The position numbers and the translations under genes are program-made. The notes below the pieces were generated by a model. It saw nothing but the letters and a program-made list of their open reading frames with translations, was not told the origin of the DNA and searched no databases. This document shows positions 8,083 to 17,646 of a stretch of DNA of 64,000 nucleotides, in pieces (positions within the stretch are counted from its first letter, which is position 1; each line of letters opens with the position of its first letter). Source of the DNA: Ketobacter sp963922875 (lineage in GTDB: Bacteria; Pseudomonadota; Gammaproteobacteria; Pseudomonadales; Ketobacteraceae); contig CAWUJH010000005.1 of NCBI GenBank assembly GCA_963922875.1, positions 248,001 through 312,000 on the forward strand. Reading direction: 5' to 3'.

Positions 8083-9474
8083 TCACTCTAAGGTGACGGG
8101 AGCCTCTTGGTCAGGCTCTGGGATGCCCACCATCGCTGTGGACTTGTTGAGCACATTAAGTGCTTTCAATAGATTCAAGGCTTCATAAAGCTGATAATCT
8201 TTTTCTGATAGATCCAGGTTTGAATTTTTTTCTTCAGCAGCGGAAAGCGCTTCTTCCGGGTTTTCCAGATGACCACTCAGATCACGCTCTTTTACTCCGG
8301 CTAATTCGTCCACATGAGTTAGCTTGGCGTTTTCTACCACGATATCAGGTGCAATACCGGTGGCCTGGATGGAGCGACCACTGGGCGTGTAGTATCGGGC
8401 TGTAGTTAATTTCAGCGCCCGATCATTGTGTAGCGGTAGCACGGTTTGCACCGAACCCTTGCCAAACGTAGTGGTTCCCATGATTACGGCTCGATTATGG
8501 TCCTGCAGCGCTCCAGCCACGATTTCTGAAGCAGAAGCAGAGCCACCATTTACCAGCACAACTAAGGGGAGGCCGCGGATTCTGTCACCGGGTGTTGCAT
8601 GAAACTTCATATCAGAATCGGGTAGTCGTCCTTGGGTGTAAACCACTAAGCCCTCATCGATAAAACTGTCACTGACTTCTACCGCTGCCTGCAGGACACC
8701 ACCAGGATTGTTCCGCAAATCCAATATGACACCTTTTAAACTGGCTTTGCTTTCCTTAGCTAACTTGTCCAGAAGATCATTCATATCTTTGCCGGTATTG
8801 ATCTGAAATTGTGATAAGCGAATATAGGCAAACCCCGGTTCCAGTAACCGTCCTTTTACGCTTTGTACTTGGATGATGGCGCGCTTTACCGTGATTTCCA
8901 AGGGCTTATCAGTTCCTTTACGAAGAATGGTGAGAACGATATTAGAACCCGCTTTACCGCGCATTAGTTTAACGGCTTCACCCAGTGAGAGTCCTTTTAC
9001 CGGTGTTGAGTCGAGCTTGATGATGAGGTCACCGGCCATGACGCCAGCCTTTTGCGCAGGGGTATCATCGATGGGGGTGATAACTTTGACGAAGCCTTCC
9101 TCCATGCCTACTTCTATACCCAAACCACCAAACTCACCCATAGTGTTAACCTGAAGGTCTTGATAAGCCTCTGGTTTTAGATAAGCAGAGTGAGGGTCGA
9201 GTTCCTGGAGCATTCCCAACACGGCATTTTCCAGCAAGGTTTTATCATCAACTTCTTCTACGTACGCTTGCTTGATGCGGTCAAACACATCGGCGAAGGT
9301 CCTTAATTCATTCAGTGGCAGTAGCCCGCTGGCTGTTTCCATTGGTTCCTGTGCCTGGACTTCCGTTTCTACCAAAGATTCGGTGTCGGCACCGAAGCTG
9401 GGTTGGGCCCAGGCTACTGCTAGCGCGACAGCGACGGCTAGGGGTCGCCATTTTAACGTTAAGGGAAAACCCAT
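8083..9474 (-). CDS. ctpA: Carboxy-terminal processing protease, S41 family
   Basis: 463 residues: signal peptide (about 1-28), an N-terminal helical cap, a PDZ domain (around GLGIEVGMEEGFVKV) and the S41 protease core. The Ser-Lys dyad is visible as the middle Ser of GGSASASE and the Lys of TFGKGSVQ, 25 residues apart as in Tsp/Prc. Such periplasmic proteases degrade cell-wall hydrolases and their activators. The adjacency to envC supports control of septal or elongation hydrolases. It lies 109 bases downstream of envC, in the order gpmI-envC-ctpA-yibQ familiar from Pseudomonas. Confidence 0.93.
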   Translation of the reverse strand: MGFPLTLKWRPLAVAVALAVAWAQPSFGADTESLVETEVQAQEPMETASGLLPLNELRTFADVFDRIKQAYVEEVDDKTLLENAVLGMLQELDPHSAYLKPEAYQDLQVNTMGEFGGLGIEVGMEEGFVKVITPIDDTPAQKAGVMAGDLIIKLDSTPVKGLSLGEAVKLMRGKAGSNIVLTILRKGTDKPLEITVKRAIIQVQSVKGRLLEPGFAYIRLSQFQINTGKDMNDLLDKLAKESKASLKGVILDLRNNPGGVLQAAVEVSDSFIDEGLVVYTQGRLPDSDMKFHATPGDRIRGLPLVVLVNGGSASASEIVAGALQDHNRAVIMGTTTFGKGSVQTVLPLHNDRALKLTTARYYTPSGRSIQATGIAPDIVVENAKLTHVDELAGVKERDLSGHLENPEEALSAAEEKNSNLDLSEKDYQLYEALNLLKALNVLNKSTAMVGIPEPDQEAPVTLE

Positions 9475-9583
9475 AAAACTTAACTCCTTGGTAGGCAGAT
9501 TGGTGTGCAGATCTATGCTATGACCGCGGGAACGAGCATCAATTCCTTCAATATTAGCAGTTGAGGACTGAATCTACAGCCTT

Positions 9584-10744
9584 TTAACGACGGCACCAGG
9601 CGGTTGGATCCAGTGGTTTGCCGTTTTTACGGATTTCAAAGTAAAGCCCAGCACTGGTCTGGCCGCCGCTGTTCCCAGAATAGGCGATAATTTCACCAGG
9701 GCTCACCCAGTCTCCAGGCGCTTTTGACAGTGCTTCATTGTGGCCGTAGAGGCTCAAATAACCATTACCATGATCGATTATGGTGAGCATGCCAAAGCCT
9801 CGCATCCAGTCGGAAAATACCACCCGCCCGTAGTGAATGGCTTTTACCGGGGTACCCGACTGGGCTTGAATCAGTACTCCATTCCAATGCAGCTTACCTT
9901 CTTCGCGAGGTGAGCCAAAGCTGTGTGCGAGCTTGCCGGGCGAGGGCCAGGGCAGTTTCCCCTGGAGTTTGTCGAAGGGGTGGTTACCCAAATTGGCGGG
10001 TAAATCGTTAAGGGCTTCCTGAATCGCTTTCAGAACTTTTTCTAATTCCCGTTGATTGTCTTTAAGGCTTTTGACCTTAGTCTCGTTGGATTGAATGGTT
10101 TTAGCCAGTTTGGTTAGGATCGCCTGCTTTTCTTCGTAGGCTGTTTCCAGTTCTTGTTTTTGTTCGTTCAGCTGCTCGCTTAAACTTTCCAATCGCTCCT
10201 GTTCATCCACTATTTGCTGCTCTGTCGTGGCTAACTGCGCGAGTGTTTCGTTAAATTGATCAATTCGTCCCAATCTGGCTTGATGGAAATAATCGTAATA
10301 CTTGAGCTGGCGTGCTAGTTCTTGTGGGTCTTGCTGATTGAGTAATAATTTCAGGTATTCCTGGCGGCCGCTGCGGTAGGCGGCACGAATATCCTGGAGT
10401 AGGGCGGCTTTCTGTTGTTCTAATTCGGAGTTGATGTCGAGCTTTTGTTGTTCAAGCTCTGCTAGCTTGATTTCCGTTTGCTTCTGTTCTTGTGTGGTTT
10501 TTTGTAATTGGGCAGCCACTTCGCTAACGGCCTTTTCGGCCTCCTTCAGTGCTTTCTCTTCAGCACTATATTTGTCACGATTTTTTTTGATACGGCTTTG
10601 CAGAGTATCGATTTGTTGCTTGACCTGTTTAATCTGCTTTTTTGTGCTGGCAGGATCACCATTATCGGCAGCTAAGGCGCTGACTGGGCCAATCAGCAGC
10701 GCGCCCAGCAATAACCAAGCAAATAAAAGCAGATTAGTGTTCAC
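9584..10744 (-). CDS. envC: EnvC-like murein hydrolase activator
   Basis: 386 residues: signal peptide (about 1-25), a long coiled coil rich in Gln/Glu/Lys (about 30-250), and a C-terminal LytM/M23 domain. The M23 metal ligands are degenerate: the usual H-x3-D is LHWNGV (Asn in the Asp region), and the usual HxH is read as YGHNEA. This fits an activator without peptidase activity, as in E. coli EnvC. By family knowledge it is recruited by FtsEX and activates amidases AmiA/B at the septum. It begins 8 bases after gpmI, suggesting translational coupling. Confidence 0.92.
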   Translation of the reverse strand: MNTNLLLFAWLLLGALLIGPVSALAADNGDPASTKKQIKQVKQQIDTLQSRIKKNRDKYSAEEKALKEAEKAVSEVAAQLQKTTQEQKQTEIKLAELEQQKLDINSELEQQKAALLQDIRAAYRSGRQEYLKLLLNQQDPQELARQLKYYDYFHQARLGRIDQFNETLAQLATTEQQIVDEQERLESLSEQLNEQKQELETAYEEKQAILTKLAKTIQSNETKVKSLKDNQRELEKVLKAIQEALNDLPANLGNHPFDKLQGKLPWPSPGKLAHSFGSPREEGKLHWNGVLIQAQSGTPVKAIHYGRVVFSDWMRGFGMLTIIDHGNGYLSLYGHNEALSKAPGDWVSPGEIIAYSGNSGGQTSAGLYFEIRKNGKPLDPTAWCRR

Positions 10745-10752
10745 AAATAGAT

Positions 10753-12291
10753 TCAGACCAAGCTTTGTCCCGACATTTCCTCTGGTTGAGGGAGTGTCAT
10801 TAGAGCGAGTAGTGTGGGCGCAATATCGGATAGCTTGCCATCAGATTGCAGGGAAAGGTCTTTAGTACCCACATAAATTAACGGCACTAACTCGGTGGTG
10901 TGTGCTGTGTGGGGCTGGCCGCTGGCAAGGTCTTCCATTTGTTCGCAGTTGCCATGGTCGGCGGTAATTAACATTTCACCCTGCACCGATTCTACGGCCT
11001 CCACCAGGCGACCGAGGCTTCGATCAAGAGCTTCTACGGCTTTCACTGCAGCGTCGAACTTTCCGGTGTGGCCCACCATGTCGCCGTTGGCATAATTGCA
11101 AATCAGTGCGTCATATTTACCGCTTTTGATGGCGGCCACTAATTTGTCAGTCACTTCTGGCGCGCTCATTTCGGGCTGCAGATCATAAGTGGCCACGTTG
11201 GGCGATTTAATTAGAATTCGATCCTCGCCGGCGTAAGGCTCTTCACGACCTCCACTGAAGAAGAACGTGACATGAGCGTACTTTTCGGTTTCAGCGATAC
11301 GCAATTGGGTTTTACCCAGTTTAGAAAGGTAGTCACCGAGAACGTTGGTCAGTTTATCAGGCGGATAGGCGCAATGGGCTGGGATGTCGGCGGCGTATTG
11401 CGTCAGCATAACAAAATCGGCCAGTGCTGGTACCGACTGGCGGGGAAAATTGTCAAAGTCAGGAGTTACAAAGGCGCGGCTGAGTTGACGCGCCCGATCG
11501 GCCCGGAAATTCATAAATATTACCGCATCACCGCTGGCAATCTTAACGGCGGATTCCCCTGGTCCAGCGATGACGGTGGGTTTCAAAAACTCATCGGTTT
11601 CTCCCCGTTCATATGCGGCTTGCAAGGCATCGAGGGGAGTTGGGCTGGTATATTCTGCTTGACCCTGGGTGAGCAGGTTGTAGGCCACTTCTATCCGCTC
11701 CCAGCGGTTATCCCGGTCCATCGCAAAGTAGCGGCCACAAAGTGTAGCGATCCTTCCCAGGCCTGTGGCGGCCAGTTTTGCGCTCACCTTTTCCAAGGTG
11801 GGTTGCGCCGATTTGGGCGGCATGTCGCGGCCATCCAGAAAACCATGGACGTAAATCTTTCTGGCACCTCGCTGTGCGGCCAGTTCAATCATTGCTATAA
11901 AATGATCTTCGTGGCTATGCACCCCGCCCGGTGACAACAGGCCCATTAAGTGCACCGCACCGTTGTTATCATTGGCGGCGCCAATGGCGGCTTGGAGTAC
12001 GGGGTTATCCCCAAACGTATGGTCTTCTATAGCTTTGGTGATACGGGTGAAATCCTGATATACCACGCGCCCGGCGCCCAGATTCATATGGCCAACTTCT
12101 GAATTGCCCATCTGACCCTTGGGTAAGCCTACATCCATGCCGGAAGCGGAAATCAGGGTGTGCGGCCGTTCTTTCCAGAGTTTGTCCCAGGTCGGCGTAT
12201 TGGCGTGAGCAATAGCATTAAACTGGGTCTCAGTGCGATGACCAAAACCATCCAAAATGATTAATACGTGAGGTTTTCGGGGTTCACTCAT
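10753..12291 (-). CDS. gpmI: 2,3-bisphosphoglycerate-independent phosphoglycerate mutase
   Basis: Interconverts 3- and 2-phosphoglycerate in glycolysis and gluconeogenesis using two Mn2+ ions. Its 512 residues are of normal length. The metal site begins with ILDGFGH (D15 region), the phosphoserine nucleophile is in MGNSEVGH, the substrate loop is GFLDGRDM, and the late metal ligands are in ADHGNCE and PHTAHT. It is the first gene of the minus-strand group and is divergent from the rhodanese gene across 187 bases. Confidence 0.97.
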   Translation of the reverse strand: MSEPRKPHVLIILDGFGHRTETQFNAIAHANTPTWDKLWKERPHTLISASGMDVGLPKGQMGNSEVGHMNLGAGRVVYQDFTRITKAIEDHTFGDNPVLQAAIGAANDNNGAVHLMGLLSPGGVHSHEDHFIAMIELAAQRGARKIYVHGFLDGRDMPPKSAQPTLEKVSAKLAATGLGRIATLCGRYFAMDRDNRWERIEVAYNLLTQGQAEYTSPTPLDALQAAYERGETDEFLKPTVIAGPGESAVKIASGDAVIFMNFRADRARQLSRAFVTPDFDNFPRQSVPALADFVMLTQYAADIPAHCAYPPDKLTNVLGDYLSKLGKTQLRIAETEKYAHVTFFFSGGREEPYAGEDRILIKSPNVATYDLQPEMSAPEVTDKLVAAIKSGKYDALICNYANGDMVGHTGKFDAAVKAVEALDRSLGRLVEAVESVQGEMLITADHGNCEQMEDLASGQPHTAHTTELVPLIYVGTKDLSLQSDGKLSDIAPTLLALMTLPQPEEMSGQSLV

Positions 12292-12405
12292 AACCAGACC
12301 TACAACTTGGGAGTTAACAGTAAAGATAACAATAGTGTACCTGAATTTGTTAGTGTATTCATGACCCTTTCAGCAAGCTTGTGGTGGGTTGGCGACGCTT
12401 TCAGG

Positions 12406-12411
12406 TATAAT
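12406..12411 (+). promoter_or_regulatory. Candidate -10 box in the gpmI/yibN divergent gap
   Basis: A perfect TATAAT occurs 68 bases before the rhodanese gene, in the 187-base gap shared with gpmI. No convincing -35 hexamer is at standard spacing, so the call is tentative. Confidence 0.3.
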
Positions 12412-12478
12412 CGCCCACAAGATGCTGCTGCGGCATGCTCGGTTTTCACTATAATTTATTGTAAAATAAGGCTTTTTA

Positions 12479-12898
12479 ATGGAACGCGTGCTTGAATTCT
12501 CGATTAATCACCCTGAGCTTGTAGGGACTTTTGCGGTACTATTGGTATTATTCATCCTGCTGGAGAAACGGCGCGGCGGTCAGACGGTATCGACTCAACA
12601 ACTGACTCACTTGATTAATAAAGAAGGTGGGGTGGTGTTGGACGTAAGGGATAGTAAGGATTTTCGTGACGGCCACATTACGGGATCGAAAAATATTCCC
12701 TTCAGTCAATTGAAAGAAAGCGTGGCTGAGTTGTCAGAATTTAAAACCAAACCGGTGATCCTGGTGTGTAAGGTGGGCCAGCATTCTGGTGCTGCAGGCA
12801 AGGTGTTGCACGCGAGTGGTTTTAGCGATGTGAGACGTCTGAGCGGCGGTATTACCACTTGGTCCAGTGATGGGCTGCCGTTGGTTAAAGGTAAGTAA
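12479..12898 (+). CDS. yibN: Membrane-anchored rhodanese-like protein (YibN type)
   Basis: 139 residues. An N-terminal membrane segment (about residues 12-28, VGTFAVLLVLFILL) is followed by a single rhodanese domain. The active-site loop holds the catalytic Cys in LVCKVGQHSG, and the conserved LDVRDSKDF and HITGSKNIP motifs are clear. The domain should face the cytoplasm or periplasm as a sulfur carrier; the acceptor is unknown. As in E. coli it stands directly before grxC and secB. Confidence 0.9.
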   Translation: MERVLEFSINHPELVGTFAVLLVLFILLEKRRGGQTVSTQQLTHLINKEGGVVLDVRDSKDFRDGHITGSKNIPFSQLKESVAELSEFKTKPVILVCKVGQHSGAAGKVLHASGFSDVRRLSGGITTWSSDGLPLVKGK

Positions 12899-12934
12899 GT
12901 ATCAAGGGCAAGAAGTTTAAGTAGGTTGATGATC

Positions 12935-13192
12935 ATGTCTAATCATGTTGTTCTGTATGGTACCCCCTGGTGTCCTTACTGCGTACGCGCACGCAATCTG
13001 CTGAACTCTAAAGGTGTTGAGTTTGAAGACATTAATGTGTCTTCTGCCCCCGAGCTGCGGGCAAAGATGGTAGCCATGAGTGGGGAAACAAGTGTACCCC
13101 AAATATGGATCGGCGATCGCCATATTGGCGGTTGTGATGAATTATACGAACTGGAGTTTATCGGCGCACTGGATGCGCTGTTGAGCGTTTAA
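12935..13192 (+). CDS. grxC: Glutaredoxin 3
   Basis: A dithiol glutaredoxin that reduces disulfides with glutathione. It has the active-site TPWCPYC near the N terminus, the cis-Pro in TSVPQIW and the glutathione-binding GGCDEL. I chose the ATG at 12935 (86 residues) because AAGTAGG lies 9 bases upstream; a TTG at 12926 and an ATG at 12929 are too close to that site. It lies between yibN and secB. Confidence 0.95.
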   Translation: MSNHVVLYGTPWCPYCVRARNLLNSKGVEFEDINVSSAPELRAKMVAMSGETSVPQIWIGDRHIGGCDELYELEFIGALDALLSV

Positions 13193-13228
13193 TTAATCTA
13201 TAACTAAAAAATTTTTGAGGGAAAAGTT

Positions 13229-13714
13229 ATGTCAGAGCAAGCGGCCGAAGCGCCCAAGCAACAGTTTCAATTACAACGAATTTATTTAAAAGATTTATCC
13301 TTTGAATCACCCAAGTGCGTAGAGCAGTTTAAAGCGCCCTGGAAGCCGGATGTAAACCTGGAAGTTAATAGCGCGACTAATGTGTTAGAAGACGACATGT
13401 ATGAAGTGGTTTTGAAAATAACCGTTACCGTAAAAAACGCAGGGTCCACGGCTTTTATTGCTGAAGTTGCTCAAGCAGGTTTGTTTCTTTTACAGGGCGT
13501 CGAAGGTATTCAAAAAGAAGCCATCTTAAAAGGTGTCTGTGCCAATATCCTTTTTCCCTACGCTCGCGAAACCGTGTCTGAAATGGTTTCTAAAGGCACG
13601 TTCCCGCAATTCTTGCTGCAGCCTATCAATTTCGAGGCAGCTTTCGCCGAGAACTTGCGTAAACAACAGGCTCAAGCGGCAGAAAACGCTGAAGCTACAC
13701 CAACTACGCACTAA
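13229..13714 (+). CDS. secB: Protein-export chaperone SecB
   Basis: 161 residues, the usual SecB length. The beta-sheet core IYLKDLSFESP and the conserved LFPYARE region are visible. SecB forms a tetramer, holds preproteins unfolded and passes them to SecA. A GAGGG site precedes the ATG. Downstream, the E. coli neighbours gpsA and cysE are absent and a ParA-type gene on the other strand takes their place. Confidence 0.97.
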   Translation: MSEQAAEAPKQQFQLQRIYLKDLSFESPKCVEQFKAPWKPDVNLEVNSATNVLEDDMYEVVLKITVTVKNAGSTAFIAEVAQAGLFLLQGVEGIQKEAILKGVCANILFPYARETVSEMVSKGTFPQFLLQPINFEAAFAENLRKQQAQAAENAEATPTTH

Positions 13715-13754
13715 TCCTTGGTGGACTTTTATTCAGGTTTAGCTGGATAAAGGG

Positions 13755-14504
13755 TTAGCTTAGATTATGTTGTTCAAGTAAGCGCTGCCATAGCTGCTCA
13801 TAGGCAATGGCCGCTTTGCTTGATCCCGCAAAGGCTCCCACGGGTTGACGCTGTATCCCCATTCGTTCTAATTCACTCGCGTACGGAATAACGATTGGAT
13901 CATCGTCGTCGATCAGCTGTTTTGCTTGCTCGATAACCTCGTTGTGAATTTTTCGGCGTCGATCCACCATAGTGAAAAAGGGCAGTAGGCTCAGCTGACG
14001 CCACTGCTTTTTTTCGGCTAAAACAGATTTTAATTGACTGTATGCGCGCAAAGACAGGGGTGAGGGGATTAGCGGGACCGCCAAGACATCGGCACAATTG
14101 AATATGGCTTCCGATACTTTAGAGTGTTCAGGTGAGCAATCGAATATCAACAACTTGGTGTTTTCGCTAAGGTGGTCGGTCAGTTTGCCGAGAAGCTTGC
14201 GGTTGTCCGGCTGATTCAGCAATAATTCCAGCTTGCTAAGGCTCAGGTCTGAGGGGATGATCTCAAGCTGGTCAAAGGCTGATGCCAATCTTAATTTTCC
14301 AATGGGTTCTTTACCCTTGAAGACTTTCATTATCTTAAAATGCCTGGCATCGTCTACGCCTAGATACCAAGAGGCGCAGCTTTGGCTATCGAGGTCCCAA
14401 AGGATAGTTTTAATATTCGCCTGGGCGGCTGAATAAGCGATGTTGACGGCTGAGGTGGTCTTTCCTACGCCACCTTTGATGTTGTAAAAAGCTACTGTTT
14501 TCAA
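13755..14504 (-). CDS. ParA/MinD-family ATPase without a ParB partner
   Basis: 249 residues of a deviant Walker ATPase. KGGVGKTT (about residues 10-17) is the Walker A' with both lysines, LWDLDSQS is the switch region, and IFDCSPEH is the Walker B-like strand. No parB, parS cluster or minC/minE gene is nearby, so it is an orphan. Orphan ParA proteins can place chemoreceptors, enzymes or other cargo, but nothing here identifies the cargo. It lies between secB and trmL and runs against them. Confidence 0.88.
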   Translation of the reverse strand: MKTVAFYNIKGGVGKTTSAVNIAYSAAQANIKTILWDLDSQSCASWYLGVDDARHFKIMKVFKGKEPIGKLRLASAFDQLEIIPSDLSLSKLELLLNQPDNRKLLGKLTDHLSENTKLLIFDCSPEHSKVSEAIFNCADVLAVPLIPSPLSLRAYSQLKSVLAEKKQWRQLSLLPFFTMVDRRRKIHNEVIEQAKQLIDDDDPIVIPYASELERMGIQRQPVGAFAGSSKAAIAYEQLWQRLLEQHNLS

Positions 14505-14551
14505 AATTAATGCTCACCAATAAGATTCATAAACCGGTATAGACTTCCCCC

Positions 14552-15016
14552 ATGTTTGACATTGCACTTTATGAACCACAAATCGCGCCAAATACCGGCA
14601 ATATTATTCGCTTGATTGCCAATAACGGTTGCCATCTTCACTTGATCGAACCCTTGGGGTTTGATCTGGAGGAAAAAAAACTGCGGCGTGCGGGATTAGA
14701 TTACCGTGATTTAGCCAAAGTCTCAAAACACAAAAATTATGCCGAGTTTCTTCAGGTGGTTTCCGGTCAACGAGTGTTAGCCTTTACCACTAAAGGTTCG
14801 CGACCGCATTCCGACGTGGCTTTTCAGCCAGGAGATGTCTTGTTGTTCGGTTCCGAAACCGCTGGGCTGCCGCCTGAGGTGTTAGGCAGCGTGATTTCCG
14901 ACCATCGTTTGCGCATTCCCATGGTGGCCTCCAGTCGCAGTATGAACCTCTCCAATGCGGTGGCAATTGTCTCATACGAGGCATGGCGTCAGTTAGGGTT
15001 TCAAGGTGCGAAATGA
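14552..15016 (+). CDS. trmL: tRNA (cytidine/uridine-2'-O-)-methyltransferase TrmL
   Basis: 154 residues of the SPOUT class. The trefoil-knot motifs are LFGSETAGLP and IPMVASSRSMNLSN, and the N-terminal PQIAPNTGNIIR motif is typical of YibK/TrmL. It methylates the wobble ribose at position 34 of certain leucine tRNAs with S-adenosylmethionine. It is divergent from the ParA-like gene across 47 bases. Confidence 0.95.
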   Translation: MFDIALYEPQIAPNTGNIIRLIANNGCHLHLIEPLGFDLEEKKLRRAGLDYRDLAKVSKHKNYAEFLQVVSGQRVLAFTTKGSRPHSDVAFQPGDVLLFGSETAGLPPEVLGSVISDHRLRIPMVASSRSMNLSNAVAIVSYEAWRQLGFQGAK

Positions 15017-15164
15017 ATTCTAGCTCTTTGGAAATACTGGCATTTTCTGCGCCTGTCATCTTTACTTATAGCGACGTTTCAATCAATATCGTCAAATGTC
15101 GTAGTTCGGTGCAATGTCCGCAAGGTGCACAGAGGCATTTAAATCATTCGGCAAACGGAGATCA

Positions 15165-15653
15165 ATGGATATGAAAAAGATACTTGTAACAGCAGTCCTT
15201 ATCGGTTCCTCTAACCTGGCGATGGCAGTAATGCCCGGAGGCCCTGATTGTGGCTGGGGTAATATGTTGTTTGAAGGCCAAAGTGGATTTGTTCCTCACT
15301 TTGCCGCTTCCACCACCAACGGGACTTCAGGTAATGCGACTTTCGGTATGACCACAGGTACCAATGGTTGCTCCGTGGATGGAACCTTGACTTACGGTGG
15401 TAGTGCCATGGTGAATTTATCCAAAGTTATGGATGAATTTATTGTGGATGCCTCTCAAGGTGAGGGTGATGCGATGAATGCAGTCGCTGTTTCTATGGGA
15501 ATTGCTCCAGAAGATCGTGAACATTTTGGCAAAACAGTGAATACTAACTTCAACGCTATCTTCGTGTCGGCTGATGCTACAGTGGAAGAAGTTTATACCA
15601 ATTTGTTAAGTGTTATGAAAGCAGACACACTGCTTTCAAAATATGTAGCCTAA
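15165..15653 (+). CDS. DUF3015-type secreted protein
   Basis: About 162 residues. The start is ATG 15165 or the in-frame ATG 15171, since an ACGGAG site serves either; an upstream ATG has none. A signal peptide ending near SNLAMA is followed by a mature protein with Cys residues in PDCGWG and TNGCSV, a layout I associate with DUF3015. Function is unknown. From memory this family is often next to DUF4105 genes, as it is here. Confidence 0.78.
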   Translation: MDMKKILVTAVLIGSSNLAMAVMPGGPDCGWGNMLFEGQSGFVPHFAASTTNGTSGNATFGMTTGTNGCSVDGTLTYGGSAMVNLSKVMDEFIVDASQGEGDAMNAVAVSMGIAPEDREHFGKTVNTNFNAIFVSADATVEEVYTNLLSVMKADTLLSKYVA

Positions 15654-15670
15654 GCGTCACGTGAAAACAC

Positions 15671-15695
15671 AAGGAGAGGCGCGTAGTCTCTCCTT
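15671..15695 (+). terminator. Hairpin after the DUF3015 gene
   Basis: AAGGAGAG and CTCTCCTT form a perfect 8-bp stem around a 9-base loop, 18 bases after the stop. No T-run follows, so it may be a weak terminator or an RNA-stabilising hairpin that separates expression of the DUF3015 and DUF4105 genes. Confidence 0.45.
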
Positions 15696-15753
15696 AATCC
15701 CATCCATTTAATGCTCTTGTTCACCAAATTCTACTAAGAAATATAACGAATCA

Positions 15754-17646
15754 ATGATTGATGCAATCAAAGGTAAGGTTGCCAGCGCCTGTTTGTGCGT
15801 CTGTTTGAGTTTAGCGACGGTGCAGGTAATGGCCGCGTCTAGTATCGATAGTTTGTCAGAAGACGACATTAATGCGGTGGCTAAGTCTCAGGAATGGCAC
15901 CGATTATTACATTTTCAAGATGCTCATTGGTGGTCTGGTGCTGAAAGCCAGGTGGACGACGACGATTTCTTTTTGGCGGCCGATGGTAATCGGTCACCAA
16001 AGAGTGAACTGCTAGCGACTCTACATGGATTCTATGCGCCGTTACCCGCCGAACCGAATCAACATGCGATATGCCGATTTCCGGCACGCTGGGATTATTT
16101 GTCAAAGGTGCTTGCCTTACCTGCTGCACCCTTTGCCAATACTCAATGTACTGAATTGTCAGTATGGCGAGAATCCATAAAACCACATAGCGTCACTTTG
16201 GTGTTTGCTTCTGCTTATCTCAATAGTCCATCATCCATGTATGGCCACACCTTGTTACGCATCGATGCAGAGGATGTAAGTCAAGGTTCGAAATGGTTGT
16301 CCTATGCGGTAAATTTTGGTGCCGAAGTTAATGCTGATGATAATTCGCTGTTTTATGCTTACAAAGGATTATTTGGTGGTTACCTCGGTTTTTTCTCTAT
16401 CGTGCCCTATTACCAAAAGATCAAGGACTACAATCGCATTGAAAACCGTGACCTGTGGGAATACAACTTAAATTTAAGTGAGGAAGAAACCAATCGTTTA
16501 GTTATGCATTTATGGGAATTGCGTAATATCGATTTTGACTATTATTTCTTTGATGAAAATTGTTCCTATCGTTTGCTGGAGTTGCTAGAAGTGGCACGAC
16601 CTTCGGTTTCTCTCAGAGAGGGCATGGAAATCAGGGCAATTCCTATTGATACGGTGAGATCCGTTATTCAGGCCCAAATGGTAGAGTCAATCGAATTCAG
16701 GCCTTCCCAAGCGCTGAAGATCGAGTCAACAATCGCACAATTAACCCCTGACTTGCAGCGTATGGCGTTGAGTATCGCAGCGGGAGAATCCAATTTGGAG
16801 GATCAACACTATCAGTCGCTAACGCCGGACCAGCAGGCGCTGGTGTTAAGGGTGGCTTATCAGCATTTGCGTTATCAAGAGCGTAAGCAGGTTAGGACTA
16901 AACTACAGGCGCGACGGAGCTTGGCGTTGCTCAGTCAATTAAGTACTCTCCCAAAAGTTGAGATTAACCCTCAGCGTCCAGACTATTCACCTGAGCAAGG
17001 TCACAAAACATTGTTGGTTGGAGTCGCGGCTGGAGCCGCCGATCATGAAGGGTATTCAGAGCTTCGATTGCGTGCGAGTTACCATGATTTGCAAGACAAC
17101 GCTAAGGGTTATCTTGACGGTGCAGCTATCAGTATCGGCGAATTGAATCTGCGTAAGTGGGAGGGCGACCAGGTCAAAATCGAGGATCTCAATCTCATCA
17201 GCATTGATTCACATTCAGTGCGCGATCGATTCTTTAAGCCGCTTACCTGGCGAGTTCAGTTTGGTATGGATCGAGTATACACGGCTGGTGATGACGATCT
17301 AACCACTCAATTGAATGGTGGCGTGGGTGTGACCTATGGATTAACCCATCTAGGGCGTTATTACTTTATGCTCAGCAGCCGTGTTGAATACAACGAATTG
17401 GTGGATCAAAACTGGAATCTGGGTGTGGGTGGCCTGACCGGTGTACTGTTGAACTTTCCCAATGGGACTTTTAATCTTGAAACCAACTACTACGAATTCA
17501 GCAGTGGTAATTCTCGTTACGGTACTAAGGCTATTGTAAATATACCCTGGCAAATTAATCATGGTTTACGGTTGTCGGTTGCTCATCAGCGGGAACTTGA
17601 GGCGATATGGGATGAATGGACGCTTGAATACCGTTATTACTTCTAA
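15754..17646 (+). CDS. DUF4105-family secreted/outer-membrane protein
   Basis: 630 residues with a signal peptide (about 1-28). The N-terminal half carries the DUF4105 hallmarks SSMYGHTLLRID and YYFFDENCSYRLLELLE, whose conserved His, Asn and Cys look like a catalytic or binding site. The C-terminal 200 residues are rich in alternating beta-strands (RYYFMLSSRVEY, GTFNLETNYYEF) and end in RYYF. This suggests an outer-membrane barrel or similar beta domain. The biochemical role is not known to me. It follows the DUF3015 gene and its end overlaps the next gene. Confidence 0.82.
   Translation: MIDAIKGKVASACLCVCLSLATVQVMAASSIDSLSEDDINAVAKSQEWHRLLHFQDAHWWSGAESQVDDDDFFLAADGNRSPKSELLATLHGFYAPLPAEPNQHAICRFPARWDYLSKVLALPAAPFANTQCTELSVWRESIKPHSVTLVFASAYLNSPSSMYGHTLLRIDAEDVSQGSKWLSYAVNFGAEVNADDNSLFYAYKGLFGGYLGFFSIVPYYQKIKDYNRIENRDLWEYNLNLSEEETNRLVMHLWELRNIDFDYYFFDENCSYRLLELLEVARPSVSLREGMEIRAIPIDTVRSVIQAQMVESIEFRPSQALKIESTIAQLTPDLQRMALSIAAGESNLEDQHYQSLTPDQQALVLRVAYQHLRYQERKQVRTKLQARRSLALLSQLSTLPKVEINPQRPDYSPEQGHKTLLVGVAAGAADHEGYSELRLRASYHDLQDNAKGYLDGAAISIGELNLRKWEGDQVKIEDLNLISIDSHSVRDRFFKPLTWRVQFGMDRVYTAGDDDLTTQLNGGVGVTYGLTHLGRYYFMLSSRVEYNELVDQNWNLGVGGLTGVLLNFPNGTFNLETNYYEFSSGNSRYGTKAIVNIPWQINHGLRLSVAHQRELEAIWDEWTLEYRYYF

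Noticed and set aside
10431..10865. A 144-codon, Ser/Cys-rich plus-strand frame
   Set aside because: It arises from the antisense of the EnvC coiled coil, whose repeated Gln/Glu/Lys codons give such text.
11272..11934. A 220-codon frame on the plus strand
   Set aside because: It is wholly inside gpmI on the opposite strand; gpmI has all its catalytic motifs.
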